Positions 1 through 6,242 are shown, counted from the first letter of the stretch. The stretch: DNA of 6,539 nucleotides from an uncultured Ruminococcus sp. (GCA_902783705.1 CACZSA010000344.1:1-6539); one strand, 5' to 3'. Made by a program: numbers and translations. The notes: a model not told the origin generated them from the letters alone.

Positions 1-6
1 AAGGCA

Positions 7-80
7 CGACCCGGACGAGACTCGAACTCGTGACCTCTAGCGTGACAGGCTAGCGTTCTAACCAACTGAACTACCGGGCC
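7..80 (-). tRNA. trnD: tRNA-Asp (anticodon GUC)
   Basis: Read on the minus strand this 74-base stretch folds into a complete cloverleaf. The 7-bp acceptor stem pairs GGCCCGG (80-74) with CCGGGTC (14-8), with one G-U pair, and leaves G at 7 as discriminator, as expected for tRNA-Asp. The D arm is GTTC/GAAC. The anticodon stem is CTAGC/GCTAG around the 7-base loop CTGTCAC, giving anticodon GTC. The T arm is ACGAG/CTCGT around TTCGAGT. The bases after the discriminator are TGC, so the CCA end is not encoded and must be added by tRNA nucleotidyltransferase. It decodes GAC/GAU. A consensus promoter lies about 50 bases upstream. Any cotranscribed tRNA further downstream would be outside the window. 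Confidence 0.97.
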
Positions 81-129
81 AAACGTCTTTGCCGGAGCTT
101 TTTGAGTGCCTCCCGCGCTGACAGATAAA

Positions 130-158
130 ATTATACCACACGCGCCCGCCTTTGTCAA
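130..158 (-). promoter_or_regulatory. Consensus sigma-70/sigma-A promoter for tRNA-Asp
   Basis: On the minus strand a perfect TTGACA (158-153) is followed by a 17-base spacer and a perfect TATAAT (135-130). TGG just before the -10 also gives an extended -10. An A/T-rich run (about 159-180) sits upstream of the -35 and could act as an UP element. The predicted transcription start is near 123, giving a leader of about 40 bases before the tRNA. Such a full-consensus promoter fits a highly expressed stable RNA. Confidence 0.92.
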
Positions 159-211
159 CCCTTTTTTCAAAAAAATTCGGGATTTTCGGGACGATTTTTT
201 GCCCCTCCGCT

Positions 212-922
212 TTACTGCCGGAGGAAGGCCGAGAGCTTCGGGAAGCGCGGCTCGAACGTGAAGAAGCGGTCGATGAGGCGTCCGAAGAGCGCGATGATCG
301 GCGCGTTGACGAGCGTGATGAGGATCGTGCCGGCGCCGAAACCGTTGAAGCCGCGCGTGAGCAGGAACGACAGAGCCGCCGAGAGCACGAGCATCGCGAT
401 GTCGTTGACGAGCTTGACGCGGTTGACGTCGAGACGGTACCGGTCCGCGATCTCCCGCACGAGGAGCTCGTAGATCTGGATCGGCAGGGTGGTGCGGAAG
501 ACGAACGCGATCGCGAGCCCCGTGAGAAGTTCCCCGGCCGCGAAGGCGACGATCCGGACGATCATCGATTCATACGGCGCGTTCCCGCCGAGGAGGAGGA
601 GCCACCCGTCGATGCACAGCCCCGCAATCACCGCCGTCCCGAAGGAGAGAAGATACCGCCAGCGGAACCGTCGGACCGCCGCGCACATGAGGATCAGCAG
701 CACGCCCTGCCAGACGTATTCCGCCGTCCCCTGCGTGAACCACGGGAAGGCGCCGCGGAGGGCGTAGTGGAAGATGAAGGGCGGCGCGGCGATCATCGAG
801 AGGCCGAAGTCCGCCTTGGTGCAGAGCGCGACGCCGAGCGCGCAGACGACGATCCCGATGACCCAGGCGGCCTCGTTCATGCGTCCGATTTTCTTCTTTT
901 CGACGGTGGGATTTCTGTTCAT
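212..922 (-). CDS. DUF6198/YczE-like multi-pass membrane protein
   Basis: This encodes a 236-residue integral membrane protein. Hydrophobic segments lie at about residues 19-36, 40-58, 67-84, 89-111, 119-142, 170-190 and 196-215. Two features match the DUF6198 (YitT/YczE-like) family of Bacillota: the early GVALCTKADFGLSM stretch (30-43), with its lysine-alanine-aspartate and glycine-leucine-serine pattern, and the late GFNGFGAGTI stretch (191-200) followed by a membrane span. The family has no settled biochemical function; a role as a small-molecule transporter or membrane sensor is only a guess. The ATG at 922 is supported by GGAGG at 935-931, eight bases upstream. The start lies only 37 bases beyond the DUF1080 terminator, and no good promoter is visible. 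It may therefore rely on terminator read-through or a weak promoter near 1018-1023. No convincing intrinsic terminator follows the stop; the next element is the tRNA promoter. Confidence 0.88.
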   Translation of the reverse strand: MNRNPTVEKKKIGRMNEAAWVIGIVVCALGVALCTKADFGLSMIAAPPFIFHYALRGAFPWFTQGTAEYVWQGVLLILMCAAVRRFRWRYLLSFGTAVIAGLCIDGWLLLLGGNAPYESMIVRIVAFAAGELLTGLAIAFVFRTTLPIQIYELLVREIADRYRLDVNRVKLVNDIAMLVLSAALSFLLTRGFNGFGAGTILITLVNAPIIALFGRLIDRFFTFEPRFPKLSAFLRQ

Positions 923-959
923 GGGAGGTTCCTCCGGGGATGAAATGGATTCCGGCCCG

Positions 960-994
960 AAAAAAGGACAGGCCGGGGAAAACGCAGCCTGTCC
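960..994 (-). terminator. Rho-independent terminator after the DUF1080 gene
   Basis: On the minus strand GGACAGGC (994-987) pairs perfectly with GCCTGTCC (973-966) across a 13-base loop and is followed at once by six T (965-960). This is a canonical intrinsic terminator. It begins about 87 bases after the DUF1080 stop and ends 37 bases before the DUF6198 start codon, so it could also act as an attenuator for that gene. Confidence 0.85.
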
Positions 995-996
995 GT

Positions 997-1010
997 GCCG
1001 GATGTCCGGC
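997..1010. repeat. 14-base inverted repeat next to the terminator
   Basis: GCCGGATGTCCGGC consists of two perfect 6-base arms around TG. It sits two bases upstream (minus-strand sense) of the terminator stem and eight bases downstream of a TATAAC hexamer at 1023-1018. It could be a short RNA hairpin or an operator-like dyad; the sequence alone does not decide. Confidence 0.5.
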
Positions 1011-1081
1011 TTCGGTAGTTATACTGTGTCAGAAGGATGCGGGGAGGCGTCCGGGCGGGATCCCTCCCCGTTATGGATGAA

Positions 1082-1657
1082 TCAGAGGCGTTCGAACCAG
1101 ACGTTGCGGAAGGAGACGGGGTTGCCGTGGTCCTGCAGGAGAAGCGGACCCTCCGCCACGCGGTAATCCGTCACGCCGCCCGGGGTGTTGCGCGGCAGCT
1201 CGACGTTGTTGTGGATGACAATGCCGTTCTGGAGCACGGTGAGGAAGCCGTTCTTCACGATCTCCCCGCCCTCAAAGCGCGGCGCGCGGAAGTAGATGTC
1301 GTAGGTCTGCCATTCGAGCGCTGGCTTACAGGCGTTCGTGAGGGGCGCGTGCATCGAGTAGACCGCGCCGCAGTCGGAAAAATCCGGCGTCTCCACGCCG
1401 TAGGAGTCGAGGACCTGGATCTCGTAGCAGCCGTGAACGTACACGCCGCTGTTGCCCTTGCCCTGACCGCTTTCCCACGGCATGTCCGGCTCGCGCCATT
1501 CGACGTGGATATGCGCGTCGCCGTAGGTTTCCTTCGAGATGATGTCGCCGTGTCCGACGGTCATGACGCCGTCCTCCACGGTCCAGTTGATCGGGGAGCC
1601 GTCCCGGTTCTTCCATGCGTCCGTGGACGTTCCGTCAAAGAGAATGACTTTTTCCAT
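1082..1657 (-). CDS. DUF1080 / 3-keto-disaccharide hydrolase family protein
   Basis: This 191-residue protein consists almost entirely of one DUF1080 (PF06439) concanavalin-like beta-sandwich domain. Family landmarks are LFDGTSTDAW (6-15), W-x-VEDGVMTV (25-34), the strand around DAHIHVEWR (47-55), GQGKGNSGVYVHGCYEIQVLD (64-84), the CGAVYSMHAP region (96-105), WQTYDIYFRAPRF (116-128), TVLQNGIVIHNN (140-151) and the closing LLLQDHGNPVSFRNVWFE segment (172-189). Members studied in other bacteria cleave 3-keto-glycosides; that this one does so is inference. Many family members are exported, but no signal peptide is seen here, so a cytoplasmic location is likely. I chose the ATG at 1657 over an in-frame GTG at 1681: it has AAAGGA seven bases upstream, and the domain starts almost at once. 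The gene has its own consensus promoter and terminator, so it appears to be a single-gene unit. No sugar transporter or keto-sugar oxidoreductase neighbours it in the window. Confidence 0.9.
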   Translation of the reverse strand: MEKVILFDGTSTDAWKNRDGSPINWTVEDGVMTVGHGDIISKETYGDAHIHVEWREPDMPWESGQGKGNSGVYVHGCYEIQVLDSYGVETPDFSDCGAVYSMHAPLTNACKPALEWQTYDIYFRAPRFEGGEIVKNGFLTVLQNGIVIHNNVELPRNTPGGVTDYRVAEGPLLLQDHGNPVSFRNVWFERL

Positions 1658-1664
1658 ATCGGTG

Positions 1665-1670
1665 TCCTTT
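1665..1670 (-). promoter_or_regulatory. Ribosome binding site fixing the DUF1080 start
   Basis: AAAGGA on the minus strand lies seven bases before the ATG at 1657. The alternative GTG at 1681 has no comparable site and would leave a leader of only about 18 bases from the predicted transcript start, so the shorter protein is preferred. Confidence 0.7.
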
Positions 1671-1705
1671 CGGTGATTCACAGGGTGGCGGTGCTTTCCG
1701 CGTCC

Positions 1706-1734
1706 ATTATAAACCTCCGCCCGCCGCTTGTCAA
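1706..1734 (-). promoter_or_regulatory. Consensus sigma-70/sigma-A promoter for the DUF1080 gene
   Basis: Perfect TTGACA (1734-1729), a 17-base G-rich spacer and perfect TATAAT (1711-1706) on the minus strand. The -35 begins only four bases after the stop codon of the upstream DUF4340 gene. The predicted start is near 1699, giving a leader of about 42 bases. The match is as good as that of the tRNA promoter in this window, suggesting strong basal transcription unless a regulator intervenes. Confidence 0.9.
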
Positions 1735-1738
1735 GGGG

Positions 1739-2713
1739 TTACGGCGCGGAATCCGTCTCTGCCGCGTGGGACAGGAGGGAGGCGGCGGTGTCCGTGGAGA
1801 CCGTGTAGATCATTGTCGAGGAGAGCGGGGAGCAATAGACGCCTGCGTCGACCTCCTCGCCGAAGAGGAGCGTATAGGAGGTGTCGAGGTAGTTCGTCGC
1901 CGTCGTGTTGCCCTCGCTGTCCTGCGTGGAGACGGCCTTGCGGTAGCTCACGGTCACCGAGCGCGATCCGTCGAGGCCGCATGCCGCCCGCTCGCCGTCA
2001 TCCGCCGCGTAGTCGGTGCAGGTGTAGAGAGAGACCCGCCCGAGCGCGGTGAGGAGCTCTTCGATCTCGTCGGCGTCGGTGACGGTGCGTTCGGTATCGC
2101 CGTCCCGCACGGTCACGCCGTTCACGTATTCCCGCGACGCCCATTCGGTCGAGGGGATCGTGTCGCGGACGAGGAGATCGTCGAGGGAGCGCGAGAACGT
2201 CGAGGCGAGGTTCTGGGAGACGAGGCAGATCATGCCGTCCGCCATGAGGTAATAGGAGCCGGAGAAGCTGTTGTAGTCGCCGGTCTTGTAGATGTGACGT
2301 TCCGTACCGTATTCGACGGTGACGGTGCAGGCCGGGTCGTCGAGGCCGTAGTCCGCGGGCGCGCCTTCGTCGACGGTCCGGGAAGCGGTGATCGAGGCGA
2401 CGGACGACGCCATCTGCGCGATCATCGAGGCGTTCAGCGGGAAGGCGGGATCGGCCTCATAGCGCCACGCGCCGTTCACGACGGTGAAGCGCAGGGGCTC
2501 GCCGTCCCGGGCGCGGTATTCGAGCGCGGTCATGGCGGCAAGGTCGAAGTCCGCGACGGTGACGGCGGTATTGTCTTCCTGCGCCGCGAGGGCCTCCGCC
2601 GCCGCTTTGCGTTCGTTCGCCGCCGCGAGGACCTTGTAGACGACAAGGAGCGCGGCGAGGATGAGGACGAGCGCGAGGAGGGGGATCAGGGGGTTTTTCT
2701 TCCGGGTCTTCAT
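1739..2713 (-). CDS. DUF4340 membrane-anchored protein of a Gld-type ABC system
   Basis: This 324-residue protein has a basic N-terminus (KTRKK), one membrane anchor at about residues 9-28 and a large domain that should face outside. It carries the DUF4340 (PF14238) signature twice. One copy has YGLDDPACTVTVEY (122-135) followed by a strand-rich stretch to about 165; the other has CGLDGSRSVTVSY (245-257) followed by a similar stretch to about 306. DUF4340 proteins usually sit last in operons with a GldA-type ATPase, an ABC-2 permease and a GldG-type protein, exactly as here; their molecular role is unknown. The start region overlaps the GldG-type stop as AAATGATGAAG. The ATG at 2713 is preferred because GGAGG is five bases upstream; the ATG at 2716 has only two bases of spacing. 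The tight overlap implies translational coupling. An in-frame opening extends further upstream to 2974, but that part is Arg/His-rich and is a shadow of the preceding gene. Confidence 0.88.
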   Translation of the reverse strand: MKTRKKNPLIPLLALVLILAALLVVYKVLAAANERKAAAEALAAQEDNTAVTVADFDLAAMTALEYRARDGEPLRFTVVNGAWRYEADPAFPLNASMIAQMASSVASITASRTVDEGAPADYGLDDPACTVTVEYGTERHIYKTGDYNSFSGSYYLMADGMICLVSQNLASTFSRSLDDLLVRDTIPSTEWASREYVNGVTVRDGDTERTVTDADEIEELLTALGRVSLYTCTDYAADDGERAACGLDGSRSVTVSYRKAVSTQDSEGNTTATNYLDTSYTLLFGEEVDAGVYCSPLSSTMIYTVSTDTAASLLSHAAETDSAP

Positions 2714-4170
2714 CATTTCCTCCGTCTGCGGAACCAGATCACAAAGCCGACAGCCAGCACGGCGACCGGGATGACGATCGCGACGACGGCGGACCATACG
2801 GCGGAATCGGCCTCGGTGAGCGTCAGGGCTTCGACCTGCATGAGCTTGCCGAGGATCGCGAAATTGGTTTTGTTCCCGTTCATCCAGTCGATGACGGAGA
2901 GGAAGACCGCGCTGTTGCCGCCCGAGACGTAGGAGTTCGCCGCGTCGTCGGTGATGCCGGGCGTGGAGAACCATACGAACTGTCCGCCCGCCTCGGTCTG
3001 GGATGCCGCGCCGACGTAGACGAGTCCTTCGATGTCGGCGTCGGTCTTGGCGAAGTCATTCGTCGTGAGATCGGTCTTCACGAAGGCCCCGGCGGTCGAG
3101 GAGAGCAGGGGACGCACGGACGCCTGCCCGTTCGAGACGATCCCGTGCGCCGCGTTCGCGAGGACGTAGACGTTCGGATTCGCGAGGAGGGAGAGGGGCT
3201 CTGCGTCGGTCGAGCCGAGGGCGGGGAGGAGATAGTGCGGGACCATCATATAGCGGTTGCGGTCCGTCTCCACGACGAGGCCGTCGACCGATTCCATGCC
3301 CATCTTCGCGGCGAGCGCGGCGAGGTTCGGCATCGCGGCCTCCGACCAGTGGACGGCTCCGGTCACGAGAATCACGGATCCGCCGGCGTCGAGGTAGGAC
3401 GCGAGCATCTCCTCCTCCTGCGCGCTGATGTCCGACGTCGGTACGTTCAAAAGGATCGAGGAGACGTCCGCCGGGACCGCGTCGGTGTTGAGCAGGGTGA
3501 GCGTGCGGATCTCGACGTTCTCGTCGCCGATCAGGGAGGCGTAGTTCTCGCTGAGCGCGGTCTCCCCGTGCCCTTCGAGGACGCCGAGGACCGGGAGATC
3601 GTCGCGGGTGACGTAGTCCACGGCGGTGGTGAACTGGAGCTCGCCGTAGTAGTACGGGGTACCCTGCGGGACCTGGCCGTAGTAATAATAATTATAGTAA
3701 TCTTCTTCGGTGTATTCGGTCTGGAAGATCTCGTAGTAATCGACGACATAGGACCGCTTCGCGCTCTCGGCGATGACCGAGTTGTCGGAGAGGGTCTCCG
3801 TCGTGTATTTTTCGATGAAGGCGGGATTGGTCACGGGATCGACGGTCGACCAGGTGACGCGGGGATTGAGCGCGTGGTAGCGTTCGAGCATTTCGCGGAT
3901 CGTCGGGTTCTCGTTCCCGCGCTGGGTGAGCAGGTAGAAATGCACGTCCTCGTTCACGCGGGCGAGCACGGTCTCGGTCTCCTCGGAGATCGTGAAGAGC
4001 TCGCGGGCGGAGAGGTCGAATTTCGTCGCGGTGGAGGGAAGCTCGCCGACGAGAAGGTTGACGACGATGAAGATCGCGATGACCACGGCGGTCGTGGTGA
4101 CGCTGACGGAGCCGATTTTCAGGATTTTCTTGTTGACGGCTCTCTTGGGTGCTTTCGTTTCGTTGTTCAT
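2713..4170 (-). CDS. GldG-type auxiliary protein of an ABC-2 transporter
   Basis: This 485-residue protein has two membrane anchors, at about 21-42 and 458-480, enclosing a large domain on the outer side, and ends in a basic RRRRK tail. It matches the GldG / ABC-type uncharacterised transport auxiliary family (PF09822). Landmarks are FDLSARELFTISEET (51-65), just after the first anchor, VLGVLEGHGE (194-203) with the family's Gly-His-Gly-Glu, and LNVPTSDISAQEEEMLASYL (241-260) followed by a GGSVILVT strand. These proteins work with a GldA-type ATPase and GldF-type permease; in gliding Bacteroidota the complex is needed for motility, while the substrate elsewhere is not established. The start at 4170 has AAGGAGG ending six bases upstream, overlapping the permease stop codon. 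An odd feature is a tyrosine-rich stretch, 13 Tyr within residues 141-175, including four in a row at 161-164. Confidence 0.9.
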   Translation of the reverse strand: MNNETKAPKRAVNKKILKIGSVSVTTTAVVIAIFIVVNLLVGELPSTATKFDLSARELFTISEETETVLARVNEDVHFYLLTQRGNENPTIREMLERYHALNPRVTWSTVDPVTNPAFIEKYTTETLSDNSVIAESAKRSYVVDYYEIFQTEYTEEDYYNYYYYGQVPQGTPYYYGELQFTTAVDYVTRDDLPVLGVLEGHGETALSENYASLIGDENVEIRTLTLLNTDAVPADVSSILLNVPTSDISAQEEEMLASYLDAGGSVILVTGAVHWSEAAMPNLAALAAKMGMESVDGLVVETDRNRYMMVPHYLLPALGSTDAEPLSLLANPNVYVLANAAHGIVSNGQASVRPLLSSTAGAFVKTDLTTNDFAKTDADIEGLVYVGAASQTEAGGQFVWFSTPGITDDAANSYVSGGNSAVFLSVIDWMNGNKTNFAILGKLMQVEALTLTEADSAVWSAVVAIVIPVAVLAVGFVIWFRRRRK

Positions 4171-4181
4171 GTCGTGCCTCC

Positions 4182-5045
4182 TTAGTTCCAGCGTTTCTTT
4201 TCCATCGACTGCACCGTCAGATAGACGAACAGCGCAGCGGTGGAGAGGTAGCAGACGAGCGCGGTGACGTCGAAGAGCCCCTGCTGGAACGGATTCAGCC
4301 GCTCAAACAGCGCAGCCGCCGCGAGAAGCCGCGGGAAGGCGTTCGCATAGAGGGACGAATCGACGGCATAGACGAGGACGAGGCCCGCCGCGAGCACCAC
4401 GAAAACGGAGACGGCGGCGGTCGTGTTCTTCGTCATGATCCGCACGATGACGCCGACGAGGAGCGCGAGGACGAGGAAGCCCGCGAGGGAAGCCGCCGCC
4501 GTGTCGGGCACGAGGGTGGCGATCCCGGACATGAAGTTCAGCAGAAGCAGGACGGCGAGGGTCAGGACTGCGGCGATGACCTGGCTCTCCGTGAGCGAGG
4601 AGAGGAAGAGGCCGATCGCGATGAGTGCCGCGCCGAGCAGGAAGAAGGCGAGGAGCATCGAATAGGCGGTCGCGTAGCGCACGGTCCCGAAGGAGCCGAG
4701 GATGAGCGGATAGAAGCAGAGGATGCCGCACGGAACGGCGAGGACCGTCACCATGGCGAAATACTTCGCGAGGACGATCTGCGTCATGGACATCGGGAGG
4801 GAATAGAGGAGCTGATCGGTCTTCGCGTGCTTTTCCTCGGCGACGGAGCGCATGGTGAGCACCGGGACGGCGAGGACATACAGGAACGCCGCGGAGGCGA
4901 CGGTCATCTCGAAATTGGGGTAGCGGCCCCGGAGATTGTAGACGATGGTATAGATGCCGACCATCAGAAGCAGGAACGCGACGACGACCGCGCCGGTCAT
5001 CCCGTTCAGATAGGTGCGGAGTTCTTTCTTATAGACTGCGGACAT
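4182..5045 (-). CDS. ABC-2 type permease (GldF-like)
   Basis: This 287-residue integral membrane protein is the likely transmembrane partner of the ATPase encoded just upstream. Hydrophobic segments are seen at about 18-36, 47-64, 92-118, 130-150, 156-178, 186-203, 209-227 and 262-281. The cytoplasmic stretch MRSVAEEKHAKTDQLLYSLP (65-84) corresponds to the conserved coupling region of ABC-2/GldF permeases (R-S-x-A-E-E ... L-L-x-S-x-P), and NPFQQGLFD (251-259) matches the conserved segment before the last span. The start ATG at 5045 has AAGGAGG ending seven bases upstream (5059-5053). Twenty bases separate it from the ATPase stop and 11 from the next gene, so the genes are surely cotranscribed. 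Only one permease gene is present, so the channel would be a homodimer unless the GldG-type protein contributes. The N-terminal YKKELRTY is typical of ABC-2 permeases. Confidence 0.9.
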   Translation of the reverse strand: MSAVYKKELRTYLNGMTGAVVVAFLLLMVGIYTIVYNLRGRYPNFEMTVASAAFLYVLAVPVLTMRSVAEEKHAKTDQLLYSLPMSMTQIVLAKYFAMVTVLAVPCGILCFYPLILGSFGTVRYATAYSMLLAFFLLGAALIAIGLFLSSLTESQVIAAVLTLAVLLLLNFMSGIATLVPDTAAASLAGFLVLALLVGVIVRIMTKNTTAAVSVFVVLAAGLVLVYAVDSSLYANAFPRLLAAAALFERLNPFQQGLFDVTALVCYLSTAALFVYLTVQSMEKKRWN

Positions 5046-5065
5046 GGGTGATCCTCCTTCCTTCC

Positions 5066-6190
5066 TCAGCCGCCGAAGAGGGGCGTGTAATCGTCATTGT
5101 CGGATTTGCCGGATTTCTTCGGCTTCGGCGCGTCCTCCGGCTCCGGCTCTTCCTCGGGCGCGGGTGCTGCATCGGGTTCCGCGGCGGGGACGGGGCTTTC
5201 CTCCGGCTGATCCGGCGCTTCGGCAGGCGGTGCGGTCACGGCCTCGGAGACGTGCGCGGGGGCTTCTCCGGTCAGCTCGAGGAAGACCTTTTCGAGGGTG
5301 ACCTCCTCGTATTCCATCGAGAGGATGGGCATTTTCGCGTCGGCGAAGCGGAAGAAGACGGTCTCGCGGATATCGGTCGAGGAGTCGGCGGCGATGCGCA
5401 CGTGGAGCTGACCGAGGGGTTTGGGATCGACGGTCACCTCTGCGACGCCGGGGATCGATTCGATGGCGCGGCGCACGGAGGTCTCGTCTCCGCGGACGGT
5501 GAGGTCGATGTAGTTCTTGCCCTCGTACTGCTTTGTGAGGTTTTCGAGCGTGTCGGAGGCGACGATCTTTCCGTGGGCGATGATGATGACATAGTCGCAG
5601 ACGGCGGAGATCTCCGTGAGGATGTGCGAGGAGAGGATGACGGTGTGGTCGCGTCCGAGCTCGCGGATGAGGTCGCGGATCTCGATGATCTGGCGCGGGT
5701 CGAGGCCGACCGTGGGTTCGTCGAGGATGACGATCTCGGGATCGGCGAGGATGGCCTGTGCGATGCCGACGCGCTGGCGGTAGCCCTTCGAGAGATTCTT
5801 GATGAGCCGGTCCGCGTATTCGCCGATTCCGGTTCTCGCAACGGCGCGGTCGACGGCGTCCCAGAGCTTGTCCCCGCGGAGCCCGCGCGCCTCCCCGACA
5901 AAGGCGAGGTATTCGTTCGGGGTCATATCGGGGTAGAGCGGGGGCTGTTCTGGGAGATAGCCGACGGCGGATTTGGCGCCTACGGGGTCCTCGTAGATAT
6001 CGCAGCCGTTGACGGTGACCTCGCCCTCGGTGGCGGCGAGACATCCCGTGATGATGTTCATGGTGGTGGATTTTCCCGCGCCGTTGGGACCGAGGAAGCC
6101 GTAGATCATGCCGCGTTCAACGGTGAAGCTGACGCCGCGGACGGCCTCGAAGTCGCCATAGCGTTTGACGAGATTTTTTACTTCGATCAA
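5066..6190 (-). CDS. ABC transporter ATPase, GldA-like, with acidic C-terminal tail
   Basis: This 374-residue cytoplasmic ATPase powers the permease encoded next. All nucleotide-binding motifs are intact: Walker A GPNGAGKST (34-42), Q-loop Gln82 in LPEQPPLY, signature LSKGYRQR (133-140, the form usual in GldA-type proteins), Walker B IVILDEPT (153-160) with catalytic Glu158, D-loop GLDP (162-165) and switch His189 in SSHIL. A small accessory domain follows (about 225-307). Related ATPases usually end near residue 310; this one continues with about 65 residues rich in Pro, Ala, Glu and Asp, then a basic patch (KPKKSGK, 356-362) and the terminus DNDDYTPLFGG (364-374). The start is TTG at 6190, preceded by GGAGG with eight bases of spacing; the protein begins IEVKNLVKRYG as expected, so little room is left for another start. 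It is the first gene of a four-gene operon. Confidence 0.93.
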   Translation of the reverse strand: MIEVKNLVKRYGDFEAVRGVSFTVERGMIYGFLGPNGAGKSTTMNIITGCLAATEGEVTVNGCDIYEDPVGAKSAVGYLPEQPPLYPDMTPNEYLAFVGEARGLRGDKLWDAVDRAVARTGIGEYADRLIKNLSKGYRQRVGIAQAILADPEIVILDEPTVGLDPRQIIEIRDLIRELGRDHTVILSSHILTEISAVCDYVIIIAHGKIVASDTLENLTKQYEGKNYIDLTVRGDETSVRRAIESIPGVAEVTVDPKPLGQLHVRIAADSSTDIRETVFFRFADAKMPILSMEYEEVTLEKVFLELTGEAPAHVSEAVTAPPAEAPDQPEESPVPAAEPDAAPAPEEEPEPEDAPKPKKSGKSDNDDYTPLFGG

Positions 6191-6198
6191 AGCGTAAA

Positions 6199-6203
6199 CC
6201 TCC
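6199..6203 (-). promoter_or_regulatory. Ribosome binding site supporting a TTG start
   Basis: GGAGG on the minus strand sits eight bases before the TTG at 6190. No ATG or GTG gives a family-consistent N-terminus with a better site, so this decides for the rare TTG start of the ABC ATPase. Confidence 0.8.
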
Positions 6204-6233
6204 GGATTGGATAGCGTTATTCTGGATTCTTTT

Positions 6234-6242
6234 ATTATACCA
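6234..6242 (-). promoter_or_regulatory. Extended -10 promoter for the ABC operon
   Basis: On the minus strand TGG directly precedes a perfect TATAAT (6239-6234). The 11 bases TGTGGTATAAT are identical to those at the tRNA-Asp promoter. The -35 position (about 6257-6262) reads ACGCAA, a poor match, so the extended -10 would carry most of the recognition. The predicted start is near 6227, leaving a leader of about 37 bases before the TTG. The weak -35 could mean activator dependence. Confidence 0.7.

Noticed and set aside
163..187. A/T-rich AAAAT...ATTTT pairing downstream of DUF6198 as a terminator
   Set aside because: The stem would be five A-T pairs only, too weak; the stretch is better read as an A/T-rich upstream element of the tRNA promoter.
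195..224. CCTCCG/CGGAGG hairpin around the DUF6198 stop codon as a terminator
   Set aside because: In the minus-strand sense it is followed by A residues, not T, so it does not form an intrinsic terminator for that gene.
152..943. Plus-strand open frame opposite the DUF6198 gene
   Set aside because: Its start overlaps the tRNA promoter and its product is highly charged low-complexity sequence; the minus strand encodes a coherent membrane protein.
1037..2932. Very long plus-strand open frame (631 codons) antisense to the DUF1080 and DUF4340 genes
   Set aside because: It crosses two well-supported genes and the consensus promoter between them, is rich in Arg, Asp, Val and Gly as expected for a shadow frame, and resembles no protein family.
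2714..2974. N-terminal extension of the DUF4340 reading frame to an upstream start
   Set aside because: The extension lies wholly within the GldG-type gene and is Arg/His-rich; the internal ATG at 2713 has GGAGG and a membrane anchor right after it.
3145..4185. Plus-strand open frame opposite the GldG-type gene
   Set aside because: Composition is typical of an antisense shadow, and the minus-strand gene has clear family motifs, membrane anchors and a ribosome site.
4149..5051. Plus-strand open frame opposite the permease
   Set aside because: An Arg/Glu/Asp/His-rich low-complexity translation that merely mirrors hydrophobic codons on the other strand.
5048..6214. Plus-strand open frame (388 codons) opposite the ABC ATPase
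   Set aside because: The minus strand encodes an ATPase with all catalytic motifs; the plus-strand product is Asp/Gly/Val repeats without family features.
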